Source: Planctomycetaceae bacterium
Lineage (GTDB): Bacteria > Planctomycetota > UBA8742 > UBA2392 > JABWBM01
DNA length: 33,016 nucleotides
NCBI GenBank assembly: GCA_013360495.1
Contig: JABWBM010000020.1
Coordinates: forward strand, 1-33,016
Direction of reading: 5' to 3'
Below, piece by piece: positions 1 through 8,342 of the stretch (within the stretch, counting starts at the first letter, position 1; each line of letters starts with the position of its first letter). The notes under the pieces are model-generated. The model did no database searches and was not told the origin of the DNA. It saw only the letters and a list, made by a program, of their open reading frames with translations. The translations under genes were made by a program, and so were the position numbers.

Positions 1-11
1 TCAGAGGCGGG

Positions 12-383
12 ATGGCGGCCCCGGGCAGCAGGGAACAGGCCGCGCGCGCCCTCGCACGCCTGCAAGCGGTGCTCGATGCGCGCGCGGAGGCCTTCCGCGA
101 GGTGCGCATTTGCGTTGATTGCGGAGACGGCCCCCGCGAGACGGTCGAGCGGTACCTCAACCCGGTAGGCGCAACGGACCGCGCCCTTTCGGCCATCGAG
201 GCTCACGCCTGCGACTCGCACGACGGCGCCCCGCACGCCGTTCGCGTGACACTCGGGCGGCTGTGCCCGGGGACCCGGGACGGCATGAAAAGCACGGCCG
301 GAGAGGCCGGCCTGCCGGGCGGTGGCGTGACCGCGGGACCACGTGCGCGGTTCCTGCAGATGATGTTGCGGGCCGCCGGTTAG
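12..383 (+). CDS. hypothetical protein, possibly 5'-truncated by window edge
   Basis: ORF of 123 aa; the frame stays open to the window start, and it lies just upstream of valS on the same strand. No recognisable domain. Confidence 0.45.
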   Translation: MAAPGSREQAARALARLQAVLDARAEAFREVRICVDCGDGPRETVERYLNPVGATDRALSAIEAHACDSHDGAPHAVRVTLGRLCPGTRDGMKSTAGEAGLPGGGVTAGPRARFLQMMLRAAG

Positions 384-432
384 GTTCGGCGAGGTTCGGT
401 CGAACCCGGACCTGCTGGTACACTGGACATCC

Positions 433-449
433 GGCGGCGATAAGCCGCC
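433..449 (+). promoter_or_regulatory. hairpin in valS leader (GGCGGC-GATAA-GCCGCC)
   Basis: 6-bp perfect inverted repeat between the upstream ORF stop and the valS ATG; a second dyad GGTTC-GGTC-GAACC lies at 393-406. Confidence 0.4.
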
Positions 450-477
450 AGATTCATACCTCCAGTTAGGGACGGCC

Positions 478-3243
478 ATGACCACGCTACCGGCTCGCAA
501 GGAACTACCTCCTGCTTACGAGCCGGCCACAGTAGAGGGCCGCATCTACCAGTTCTGGGAGGAGCAGGGCTACTTCCAGCCGCGCATCGATCCGGCCCAG
601 AAGCCGTATACGATCATCATGCCGCCGCCAAATGTGACGGGTGAGCTTCACCTTGGGCACGGGCTTGAAGACGCCATCACCGATGCGCTCGTGCGCTGGC
701 ACCGCATGCAGGGCGAGCCCACGCTCTGGCTCCCGGGCGAGGACCACGCCGGGATCGCCACTCAGAACGTGATTGAACGCGAGCTGGCGAAGGAGGGCCT
801 CAGCCGCCACGACCTGGGGCGCGAAGGTTTCGTCGAACGTACATGGATGTGGGTACGCAAGTACCGGAGCCGCATCGCCGACCAGCACCGCAAGCTGGGG
901 GCGAGCGCCGACTGGTCGCGTGATGTGTTCACGCTCGACCCGGGAATCGTGAAGGCGGTAAGGACGACATTCGTCAATCTCTACCGTGACGGGCTCATCT
1001 ACCGCGGGCTGCGGATGATCAACTGGTGTCCTCGCTGCGAGACGGCGCTCTCGGACCTCGAAGTCGATTACGTGGATGTCGCCTCGAAGCTCTACTACGT
1101 GCGCTATCCGCTCGTGGGCGAAGGGGGAATGCCCCTGCCGGCCTACGTGGTGGTGGCGACTACCCGGCCCGAGACCATGGTCGCGGACACGGGCGTTGCC
1201 GTGAACCCGGCCGATGAGAGGTACGAGGAGAAGATCGGGCGCATGCTCCTCCTGCCGATCATCGGGCGCGAGATCCCAATCGTTGCCGATGACGCGGTGA
1301 AGACGGAGTTCGGCACGGGAGCGGTGAAGGTGACGCCTGGTCACGACCCGAACGACTGGGAGATCGGGCAGCGGCACAACCTGGAAGTCATCATCGCCAT
1401 GGACCGCCAGGCGCGCATGAACGATGAGGCGGGTCCGTACACGGGGATGACGGATGAGGAGGCGCGCGCCGCCATTCTCCATGACCTTGAGGATGAGGGC
1501 TTCCTGGACCACATTGAGGAGTACACCCACAGTGTGGGGCATTGCAGCCGCTGCAAGTCGGTGCTGCAGCCCATCCCGAGCGAACAGTGGTGGATAGACG
1601 TCCGGCGCGAGTACGAGCCGGGGCGTTCGCTGGCCGGCGAAGCGGCGAAGGCGGTTCGCGAGGGGCGGATCCGCATCGTTCCGCAGCGCTTCGAGAAGGT
1701 GTACCTGAACTGGATGGACAACATCCGCGACTGGTGCATCAGCAGGCAGCTGTGGTGGGGGCACCAGATCCCTGTCTGGTACTGCCCAGATGGCCACATG
1801 ACGGTGGTGGTGGAGGACCCGGGGGCGTGCGCGCAGTGCGGTTCCACGGCCTTGCGGCAGGACGAAGATGTGCTCGATACGTGGTTCTCGTCGGGGCTTG
1901 CTCCGCATGCCGACCTGGGCTGGCCGGGCGACACGGAGGACCTGCGCTACTTCTACCCGACAGGCGACATGCAGATGGGCTACGACATCATGTTTTTCTG
2001 GTGCGCCCGCATGGTCATGTTCGCTCTCTACAACATGCGGCACCTGGGCCCGGAGAACGAAGTTCCCTTCCGCACGGTGCTCTTCCACGGGCTAATTCGC
2101 GACGCCAACAACGAGAAGATGACCAAATCGCGGGGCAACGTGGTCGACCCGCTGGTGGCCGCCGCCCAGTATGGCGCGGATGCCTTCCGGTTCGCCGTGC
2201 TCACCGGGGCAGCCATGGGGGCGGACCAGCGCTACCAGGACGAACGGATGGCGGCGGCACGGAACTTCGCCAACAAGCTGTGGAACAGTGCCCGGTACGT
2301 GCTCATGAAGCTCGAATCGCGGAGCGTTGGGCGTCCTCACCCGCGGGACCGGGACGCCTTCGCCATCGAGGATCGCTGGATCCTCTCGCAGCTTACCGAC
2401 ACGGTTGTCAGCGTCACCGACAGCATCGAGCGCTATCGCTTCCATGAAGCGACGCAAGCGCTCTATCACTTCATCTGGGACGACCTGTGCGACTGGTACC
2501 TCGAAGTGATCAAGCCGCGCTTCTATGACAACAAGGGCGGCGCCGCATCCAAAGCCATGGCGCAGGCGGCGCTGATCCGCTCGCTCGATACGACGTTGCG
2601 CTTGCTCCACCCCTTCTGCCCCTTCGTGACGGAAGAGATTTGGGCGAGCCTGCGCCCAGCTATTGCATTACTCGACAAAAAGCAGGCGTCGGCGGAGTGC
2701 CTCGCCATTGCGCCCTGGCCCAAGGCCGACAAGGCGTTCATGGATGCAGAGGCGAAGCAGCGGTTCGCGGAGCTGTGCGACATCGTGCGCAGCATCCGCA
2801 ACATCCGCGCCGAGCACAACGTCGAACCCAAGCGCCAAGTTCCGGCGATCGTCTCTTACCCCGATACTGAACGCGCGGGCAAGCTCGATGATTGGCAAAA
2901 GGCGATCATCACGGCACTCTGCAAGTTAAGTGAATTAAAAGCCGGCGCCAAGCTCGACAAGGTTCCGGGCGCGGGTTCGGCCGTGGTCGGCGCCATCGAG
3001 GTGTCGATCCCGCTGGCAGATGCCATCGACCCCGAGATGGAGAAGAAGCGCCTTGTGGCGCGCGTGGAGAAGCTCAAAGAGCAGACCCACAAGCTCAAGA
3101 TGAAGCTCGAGAACCAGTCCTACATCGAGCGTGCGCCCAAGGAGCTTGTGGAGGAATCGCGCGAGATGCTACGCAAGAACGTCGAGGAACTTGGACGCCT
3201 CGAGCGCAACGTCGAGGAACTGATGCGCTCACCGGCGAAGTAA
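478..3243 (+). CDS. valS: valine--tRNA ligase
   Basis: 921 aa; class I aaRS motifs PPPNVTGELHLGHG (HIGH-type) and NNEKMTKSRGNVVDP (KMSKS-type), plus the C-terminal coiled coil typical of ValRS. Confidence 0.97.
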   Translation: MTTLPARKELPPAYEPATVEGRIYQFWEEQGYFQPRIDPAQKPYTIIMPPPNVTGELHLGHGLEDAITDALVRWHRMQGEPTLWLPGEDHAGIATQNVIERELAKEGLSRHDLGREGFVERTWMWVRKYRSRIADQHRKLGASADWSRDVFTLDPGIVKAVRTTFVNLYRDGLIYRGLRMINWCPRCETALSDLEVDYVDVASKLYYVRYPLVGEGGMPLPAYVVVATTRPETMVADTGVAVNPADERYEEKIGRMLLLPIIGREIPIVADDAVKTEFGTGAVKVTPGHDPNDWEIGQRHNLEVIIAMDRQARMNDEAGPYTGMTDEEARAAILHDLEDEGFLDHIEEYTHSVGHCSRCKSVLQPIPSEQWWIDVRREYEPGRSLAGEAAKAVREGRIRIVPQRFEKVYLNWMDNIRDWCISRQLWWGHQIPVWYCPDGHMTVVVEDPGACAQCGSTALRQDEDVLDTWFSSGLAPHADLGWPGDTEDLRYFYPTGDMQMGYDIMFFWCARMVMFALYNMRHLGPENEVPFRTVLFHGLIRDANNEKMTKSRGNVVDPLVAAAQYGADAFRFAVLTGAAMGADQRYQDERMAAARNFANKLWNSARYVLMKLESRSVGRPHPRDRDAFAIEDRWILSQLTDTVVSVTDSIERYRFHEATQALYHFIWDDLCDWYLEVIKPRFYDNKGGAASKAMAQAALIRSLDTTLRLLHPFCPFVTEEIWASLRPAIALLDKKQASAECLAIAPWPKADKAFMDAEAKQRFAELCDIVRSIRNIRAEHNVEPKRQVPAIVSYPDTERAGKLDDWQKAIITALCKLSELKAGAKLDKVPGAGSAVVGAIEVSIPLADAIDPEMEKKRLVARVEKLKEQTHKLKMKLENQSYIERAPKELVEESREMLRKNVEELGRLERNVEELMRSPAK

Positions 3244-3382
3244 TACCGATCCTAAATTGGAAATGTGATTTCCACCGTCATTCCGGCGAAAGCCGGAATC
3301 CAGACGTGACAAACGATTTCTCATAGTCGCTGGATGCCGACGGCATGACGGGTAAATCCAACAACCATTTTGGGTTTGGTAT
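3243..3382. repeat. MITE/REPIN-like nested inverted repeat between convergent valS and hemE
   Basis: Imperfect terminal inverted repeats ATACCGATCCTAAATTGG (left) and ATACCAAACCCAAAATGG (reverse complement of right) enclose an inner pair CCGTCATTCCGGCGAAAGCCGGAATCCAG / reverse complement CCGTCATGCCGTCGGCATCCAG. Confidence 0.75.
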
Positions 3383-3426
3383 AAGAGTAAACATTTGAAT
3401 CACGCTACCGCAGCGTGTCTTCGCGG

Positions 3427-4470
3427 CTAAATATGTTCAACTGATCGCTCGTGAACGTAGTTAACCAGCGCGCGGACGTTATCCACCGGCGTGCCGGGCA
3501 GGATACCGTGGCCGAGGTTGAAGATATGCCCGGGCCTGCCGCCCGCGTCTTTCAAGACCTCGCCAGCTTTCTCGAGCACCACCTCACGCCGCGCAAAGAG
3601 CGTGATCGGGTCGAGGTTGCCCTGCACGGCGCACACGCCGAGCCGCTTCCATGTGGCGCCGATGGGGGTCTGCCAATCGAAACCCATGACATCCGCGCCG
3701 GCTTCATGCATGGCATCAACGAGTGTCGCCGTCCCAACACCAAAATGAATAATCGGCACGCGGCTCTTGATCCCCGCAACGACGGCCTTCGTGTGCGGCA
3801 GTACATAGCGCCGGTACTCGGCGGGGCCAAGACAGCCCACCCAGCTATCGAAAAGCTGGACGGCCTGCACGCCCGCATCGATCTGCGCGTTAACGTAGTC
3901 GATCACCACGCGGGAAAGCTTCCCGAGCAATTCGTTCCATGCGCCTTCATCGTTAAGCATGAAAGTCTTGGCATGCTGAAAATGTTTGGAGCTTCCGCCT
4001 TCTATGGTGTAGGCCGCGAGCGTAAATGGCAAACCCGCGAACCCGATCAATGGAATGTCGGGCTTCAAGCCGCGGCGAATCAGTAGAATGGCATCATAGA
4101 CGAAGGGCATGGTGCTCAGAGGCTTGTGCAGCTTGACGCGATCCACGTCCTTCGCTACTCGCACGGGATTGCCGATCACCGGGCCTTCGCCTTCCTTATA
4201 ATCGAGCGCAAATCCCATGGGCTCGAGGACCGGAAGCAGGTCGGCAAACAAGATCGCGGCGTCGACGCCAAGCTTCTCCTGCGCTTCGACGGTCACTTGA
4301 CAGGCCAGCTCCGGCGTCTTGCAGAGACCGAGGAAGGTCGTCTTGCTCCGCACCGCCTGATACTCGGGCATGTAACGCCCCGCCTGACGCATCAGCCAGA
4401 TGGGCGTAGCATCGGCCTTCTCGCCGCGGCAGGCCTTGAGAAAGCGGGAGTTGTGGAGATTATCTGACAT
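3427..4470 (-). CDS. hemE: uroporphyrinogen decarboxylase
   Basis: 347 aa; N-terminal RFLKACRGEKADATPIWLMRQAGRYMPEY signature and overall UroD-like sequence. Confidence 0.96.
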   Translation of the reverse strand: MSDNLHNSRFLKACRGEKADATPIWLMRQAGRYMPEYQAVRSKTTFLGLCKTPELACQVTVEAQEKLGVDAAILFADLLPVLEPMGFALDYKEGEGPVIGNPVRVAKDVDRVKLHKPLSTMPFVYDAILLIRRGLKPDIPLIGFAGLPFTLAAYTIEGGSSKHFQHAKTFMLNDEGAWNELLGKLSRVVIDYVNAQIDAGVQAVQLFDSWVGCLGPAEYRRYVLPHTKAVVAGIKSRVPIIHFGVGTATLVDAMHEAGADVMGFDWQTPIGATWKRLGVCAVQGNLDPITLFARREVVLEKAGEVLKDAGGRPGHIFNLGHGILPGTPVDNVRALVNYVHERSVEHI

Positions 4471-4479
4471 AGTGTGATG

Positions 4480-5121
4480 CTACCACGATGTTGGTTTATG
4501 AAACGTACCATTCTTGTCGGTCAGCGTGGCCGGGAACTGGCTCGCGGCGAGCGCACCCTTGCGAACAATGTAAATCGGGACACGAAGCTCGCGCATGAGC
4601 ATGGCTGGTTGACGGTAGGGGCAGAGAATCGCAACGCGTTTCTTGAGATCATTTCTCACAAGTCTGATGGGATGAATCAAGTCAGTATCGTTGCTGATGA
4701 CAACGCAGGCGTCATATTGTCCCCGATGTCCATCATGCAGCATCTCCACGGCAAGATTGACGTCTGATCCCTTCTCTTCGGTGGTGACGACTTCAACATA
4801 CTTTGGCCGCCCATCCGGGCGACGAACGATCTTCCCATCGCGAATCATCGGACGGCTTATCGTTTTGTTGAGGAACTGTCCCTCCACAATCTCCAAACCT
4901 GGTATCGTTAGAAGCGCCCGAAAATAGGTATCTTGCCTTTGTGGTGCATCGGGATCATCGGGACGTGCTGAAATCCTCGCCCCATAGCATTTGACCCTAG
5001 CGATCACATATTTCTTCAAGACATTTCGGCAAAGAGCATGGATGTTGAGCCAACGATACGGTGTACCCTTGAGTGCTCCGTAGTAAAGATTAAACATATC
5101 TACATAGACATAGGTTTTCAT
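4480..5121 (-). CDS. NYN domain (LabA/PIN-like) putative ribonuclease
   Basis: MKTYVYVDMFNLYYGALKG...KGSDVNLAVEMLHD...DACVVISNDTDLIHPIRLV matches the NYN/LabA pattern. The track ORF starts at 5229, but that extension translates the hairpin array; ATG at 5121 is the likelier start. Confidence 0.85.
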   Translation of the reverse strand: MKTYVYVDMFNLYYGALKGTPYRWLNIHALCRNVLKKYVIARVKCYGARISARPDDPDAPQRQDTYFRALLTIPGLEIVEGQFLNKTISRPMIRDGKIVRRPDGRPKYVEVVTTEEKGSDVNLAVEMLHDGHRGQYDACVVISNDTDLIHPIRLVRNDLKKRVAILCPYRQPAMLMRELRVPIYIVRKGALAASQFPATLTDKNGTFHKPTSW

Positions 5122-5141
5122 TGCATCGGCTAAAATTGGCA

Positions 5142-5209
5142 GAAGCCACCCGGAGGTGGCTTCGCACCCTATCGCCGAAGCGATAGGGGGGGTAATACCC
5201 TTACGGGTA
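5142..5209 (-). promoter_or_regulatory. tandem array of three tetraloop hairpins between hemH and the NYN gene
   Basis: Read on the minus strand: UACCC-GUAA-GGGUA (5196-5209), CCCTATCGC-TTCG-GCGATAGGG (5167-5188), GAAGCCACC-TCCG-GGTGGCTTC (5142-5163). All stems are perfect; loops are GNRA or UNCG class. Confidence 0.75.
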
Positions 5210-5270
5210 CGGGAGCAAGTGTAACACACAGCAATCTATTGTCAAACCGTACACATACCACGTTTCCGCA

Positions 5271-6248
5271 TTACACCTTCGCGACTTGAGCGAGCTTCTC
5301 CTGTACGCGGTCGGCGAGCATGGTGATAAATGCGGGATGGGTGTTGACCGCTTCGGCGCGAACGAAACGCGCGCCGTGTTCCTTGGCGGCATATTCGCCC
5401 TCGATACCAAGATCGTAGAGCACTTCGACGTTGTCGCCGAGGAAGCCAACCGGAATACCGATGATGTTCTTAATGCCATCGCTTGCAAGCTGCTTGATTC
5501 CGTCTTTCAAGAACGGCCCCGTCCAAGGAATACGAGAGTCTTCCGGCTGCGACTGATACGCGCCCATTGCATTGGGCGAGCCGAGCTTTTGCAGCACGAG
5601 CCGCGACGTCTCAACGATCTGCGAACAATAGGGCGAGGTCTTCGACACGGACTCCGGCACCGAATGCGCCGAGAAAAGTACAGCAGTATCCTTCGACGAC
5701 AGCGACCAGCCCGCCTTCTTCGCCGCAGCCCGCACGTTGTCGGCGATGGCGTCTATGAAGCCGGTTGCGTTCCAGAATGGTTCCACAACGCCGAGCACCT
5801 GCGGCGCACGACTCCCAAGTTTGTTGATCGACTCAGCCACAAGGCGCACGTAGCCGTCCCAGCTCACGCTCGATTGGTGCGGCGACATCACGAGCACCAG
5901 GAATTCCCCAACGCCCTCATTAGCCATGCCCGCGATCACATCGCTCACGTATGGCTTCCAGTGGTGATAGCCGGAATAGATGGTTGCGTCGACGCCGCGC
6001 TTCGAAAGTTCTTTGCGAACAGCCTCGCCTTGGGCTTCGGTAATTTCATTAAAACGTGAAAAACCTCCAACCGTTGTGTAGTGCTCGACCACTTCGTCGA
6101 TGCGTTCCTTGCGTGCCGGGTTGTGGCCGAAGATGCCGGAGACGAAGCAGTATGCCTCACCGGGGCAGGGATCGACGCGCTTGCAACAGCCCGGCGTCGG
6201 CCCGCCGAAGCTCACAAGAAGAATGTTTATTTTTTCCTTGGGTGCCAT
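5271..6248 (-). CDS. hemH: ferrochelatase
   Basis: 325 aa; ferrochelatase-like features such as VLFSAHSVPESV, GAYQSQP and IPVGFLGDNVEVLYDLGIE. Confidence 0.93.
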   Translation of the reverse strand: MAPKEKINILLVSFGGPTPGCCKRVDPCPGEAYCFVSGIFGHNPARKERIDEVVEHYTTVGGFSRFNEITEAQGEAVRKELSKRGVDATIYSGYHHWKPYVSDVIAGMANEGVGEFLVLVMSPHQSSVSWDGYVRLVAESINKLGSRAPQVLGVVEPFWNATGFIDAIADNVRAAAKKAGWSLSSKDTAVLFSAHSVPESVSKTSPYCSQIVETSRLVLQKLGSPNAMGAYQSQPEDSRIPWTGPFLKDGIKQLASDGIKNIIGIPVGFLGDNVEVLYDLGIEGEYAAKEHGARFVRAEAVNTHPAFITMLADRVQEKLAQVAKV

Positions 6249-6368
6249 GGCGTGAACCTACCCATAGATCGTATTCACGCAACCAGAAATCGGGAACGGA
6301 TCGCGCTCATAGGCCGCAAGAAATCATCAAAGCCAATTGTTGAGATCGTGTAAATCCCTGTTCGCGCC

Positions 6369-6398
6369 TTGACCGGACGGGGCATGTGCGCGTAGTAT
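6369..6398 (+). promoter_or_regulatory. candidate sigma70-type promoter for citrate synthase
   Basis: TTGACC (6369-6374), 18-nt spacer, TAGTAT (6393-6398), about 95 nt upstream of the likely ATG. Confidence 0.4.
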
Positions 6399-6491
6399 AT
6401 CGCCATCAGCGATTCAAGGTACCACCAAGGCAGGGCGAAGCCATGCCCCTTGATCGCACGATTTGTCAGATACATACCTCGAGGAACTACC

Positions 6492-7613
6492 ATGACCGTT
6501 AGCGAAGGCCTCCGCGATATCGTCGTCACGTCCACTGAAATCTGTTCCATCGACGGGAGCAAGGGCGAACTGATTTATCGCGGCTACGACATCCATGACC
6601 TCGCGCAGAACGTCACCTTCGAGGAAACTGTTTATCTCCTCTGGCACGGCAAGCTTCCCACCAAAGCACAGGTCGACGATCTCGATAAGAAACTCAAAGC
6701 CGAGCGCAATATCCCGAAGCAAGTGATCGACTTGATCCGCAGCATGGACAAGCATGAACACCCGATGAGCATGCTGCGAACGGCGATCAGCTACCTTTCG
6801 AGCTTCGACCCCGACAGCAACAACAGCGAACCTGAAGCGCGCGTGCGCAAGTCCATCCGCCTCACCGCGAAGATGGCCACCGTCGTCGCCGCCATCTGCC
6901 GTATTCGCGAGGGCAAGGAACTGGTAGCGCCCGACAACTCGCTGAGCCACGCCGGCAACTTCCTCTATATGATTCAGGGCAAGAAGCCTGACGCCGACTC
7001 GACGCTCACGATGGACGTGGCCCTCACGCTCCACGCCGAGCACGACATGAACGCCTCGACCTTTACCGGTCGCGTGATCGCGGCGACGCTCTCAGACGTT
7101 TACTCCGCCGTCGTCGGCGCCATCGGCGCGCTCAAGGGCCCGCTGCATGGCGGCGCGAACACGGCTGTGATGGAAATGCTGCTGGAGATCGGCGACCTCG
7201 ACAAGGTGGAGTCCTACGTCGCGGCCGCCATGGCCAAGAAGCAGAAGATCATGGGCATGGGACACGCGGTCTACAAGACTTACGACCCGCGCGCGGTGGA
7301 ACTGATCAAGCTCTCGCGCAAGATGGGCGAGCGCGTGAAGAATACCAAGTGGCTCGAGATGTCCGAGAAGGTGCAGGACATCGTGCACAAACAGAAGGGG
7401 CTTTACCCCAACGTCGACTTCTATTCGGCGTCCACCTATTACACCATGGGCATCCAGCCCGACATGTTCACGCCGATTTTCGCCGTGTCGCGCATATCGG
7501 GCTGGACCGCGCATATCATCGAGCAGTTGAGTCACAACAAGCTCATCCGCCCGAGCACCGAATACACCGGCCCGCGCGGCTTGAAGGTCGTTCCCCTCGC
7601 GCAGCGAGGATAG
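6492..7613 (+). CDS. gltA: citrate synthase
   Basis: MTVSEGLRDIVVTSTEICSIDGSKGELIYRGYDIHDLA..., GPLHGGAN and GMGHAVYKTYDPRA motifs. ATG at 6492 follows GAGGAA; the track ORF starts earlier, at 6450. Confidence 0.94.
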   Translation: MTVSEGLRDIVVTSTEICSIDGSKGELIYRGYDIHDLAQNVTFEETVYLLWHGKLPTKAQVDDLDKKLKAERNIPKQVIDLIRSMDKHEHPMSMLRTAISYLSSFDPDSNNSEPEARVRKSIRLTAKMATVVAAICRIREGKELVAPDNSLSHAGNFLYMIQGKKPDADSTLTMDVALTLHAEHDMNASTFTGRVIAATLSDVYSAVVGAIGALKGPLHGGANTAVMEMLLEIGDLDKVESYVAAAMAKKQKIMGMGHAVYKTYDPRAVELIKLSRKMGERVKNTKWLEMSEKVQDIVHKQKGLYPNVDFYSASTYYTMGIQPDMFTPIFAVSRISGWTAHIIEQLSHNKLIRPSTEYTGPRGLKVVPLAQRG

Positions 7614-7631
7614 AGAAACGACAGGTGGCTT

Positions 7632-7714
7632 GTAGCGTCACGCCTATGGCGTGACGTCTTGAGTTGGCATGCCTTTCCTGCAGACAAGACGTCACGGCAT
7701 AGCCGTGACGCTAC
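7632..7714. repeat. REP-like doublet in inverted orientation
   Basis: 7632-7661 GTAGCGTCACGCCTATGGCGTGACGTCTTG and 7685-7714 (reverse complement GTAGCGTCACGGCTATGCCGTGACGTCTTG) match at 28/30; each is itself a 9-bp hairpin with a 3-nt loop. Confidence 0.85.
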
Positions 7715-7739
7715 CACGGAACACATTGGCAAGGGTCCT

Positions 7740-8294
7740 ATGGCGAGACGCCGAATCCGTATTGTCCGCCCGAAGCTCTCGCATATCGACAAGAGCGGCG
7801 CTGCCCGCATGGTCGATGTGTCAGCGAAGGATGTTACCGAACGCGAAGCCGTCGCTGAGGCATGGCTGCTGATCTCGCCTCCCGCGGCGAAAGCCATTGA
7901 AACCGCGACGCTGCAAAAGGGCGATGCCGTTGCTACCGCCCGCCTCGCTGGCATTACGGCGGCGAAGCGCACCCATGAATTGATCCCGCTCTGCCACCCC
8001 CTGCGTATCTCCTCCGTCAATATCACCATCGGACTCAAGCGCGGCGCAACCATTCCCGCGCCGGTGGCCGGCCTTGCGCCCGCCGGATGGTGCGCACTGC
8101 AGGTGATTTCCACGGTTCGGGCCAATGACCGGACCGGCGTCGAGATGGAGGCATTGACCGCTTCTTCTGTGGCGGCGCTCACGCTTTATGATATGCTCAA
8201 AGCCATAGGCAAGGACATGATCCTTGGCTCGTGCCGGTTGCTTGAGAAGCGCGGCGGTAAGTCGGGCGATTACCGAAGTCCGACACTTCAATAA
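7740..8294 (+). CDS. moaC: cyclic pyranopterin monophosphate synthase (molybdenum cofactor biosynthesis protein C)
   Basis: LSHIDKSGAARMVDVSAKDVTEREAVAEA..., AAKRTHELIPLCHPL and TGVEMEALTASSVAALTLYDMLKA. ATG at 7740 is preferred because the longer ORF runs into the REP doublet. Confidence 0.95.
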   Translation: MARRRIRIVRPKLSHIDKSGAARMVDVSAKDVTEREAVAEAWLLISPPAAKAIETATLQKGDAVATARLAGITAAKRTHELIPLCHPLRISSVNITIGLKRGATIPAPVAGLAPAGWCALQVISTVRANDRTGVEMEALTASSVAALTLYDMLKAIGKDMILGSCRLLEKRGGKSGDYRSPTLQ

Positions 8295-8301
8295 ACCGTA
8301 G

Positions 8302-8321
8302 GAGCCTGCAGGAACAGGCTC
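8302..8321. repeat. short hairpin GAGCCTG-CAGGAA-CAGGCTC
   Basis: 7-bp perfect stem directly abutting the annotated GTG of the RNase D ORF. Confidence 0.6.
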
Positions 8322-8342
8322 GTGGAAAGAGTAACAACAAGC

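Noticed and set aside
393-477. Possible T-box riboswitch upstream of valS
   Set aside because: Hairpins exist, but I see no T-box consensus or antiterminator/terminator pair with a U-tract.
505-2088. 527-aa antisense ORF opposite valS
   Set aside because: Shadow ORF from high-GC codon bias; His/Arg/Val-rich, no domain, and it fully overlaps a certain valS.
4480-5121. NYN gene as half of a toxin-antitoxin pair
   Set aside because: No small antitoxin-like ORF is adjacent; neighbours are hemH and hemE.
5122-5229. N-terminal extension of the NYN ORF (MCYTCSRTRKGITPPIASAIGCEATSGW...)
   Set aside because: It translates the hairpin array; the conserved NYN start MKTYVYVDMFN begins at 5121.
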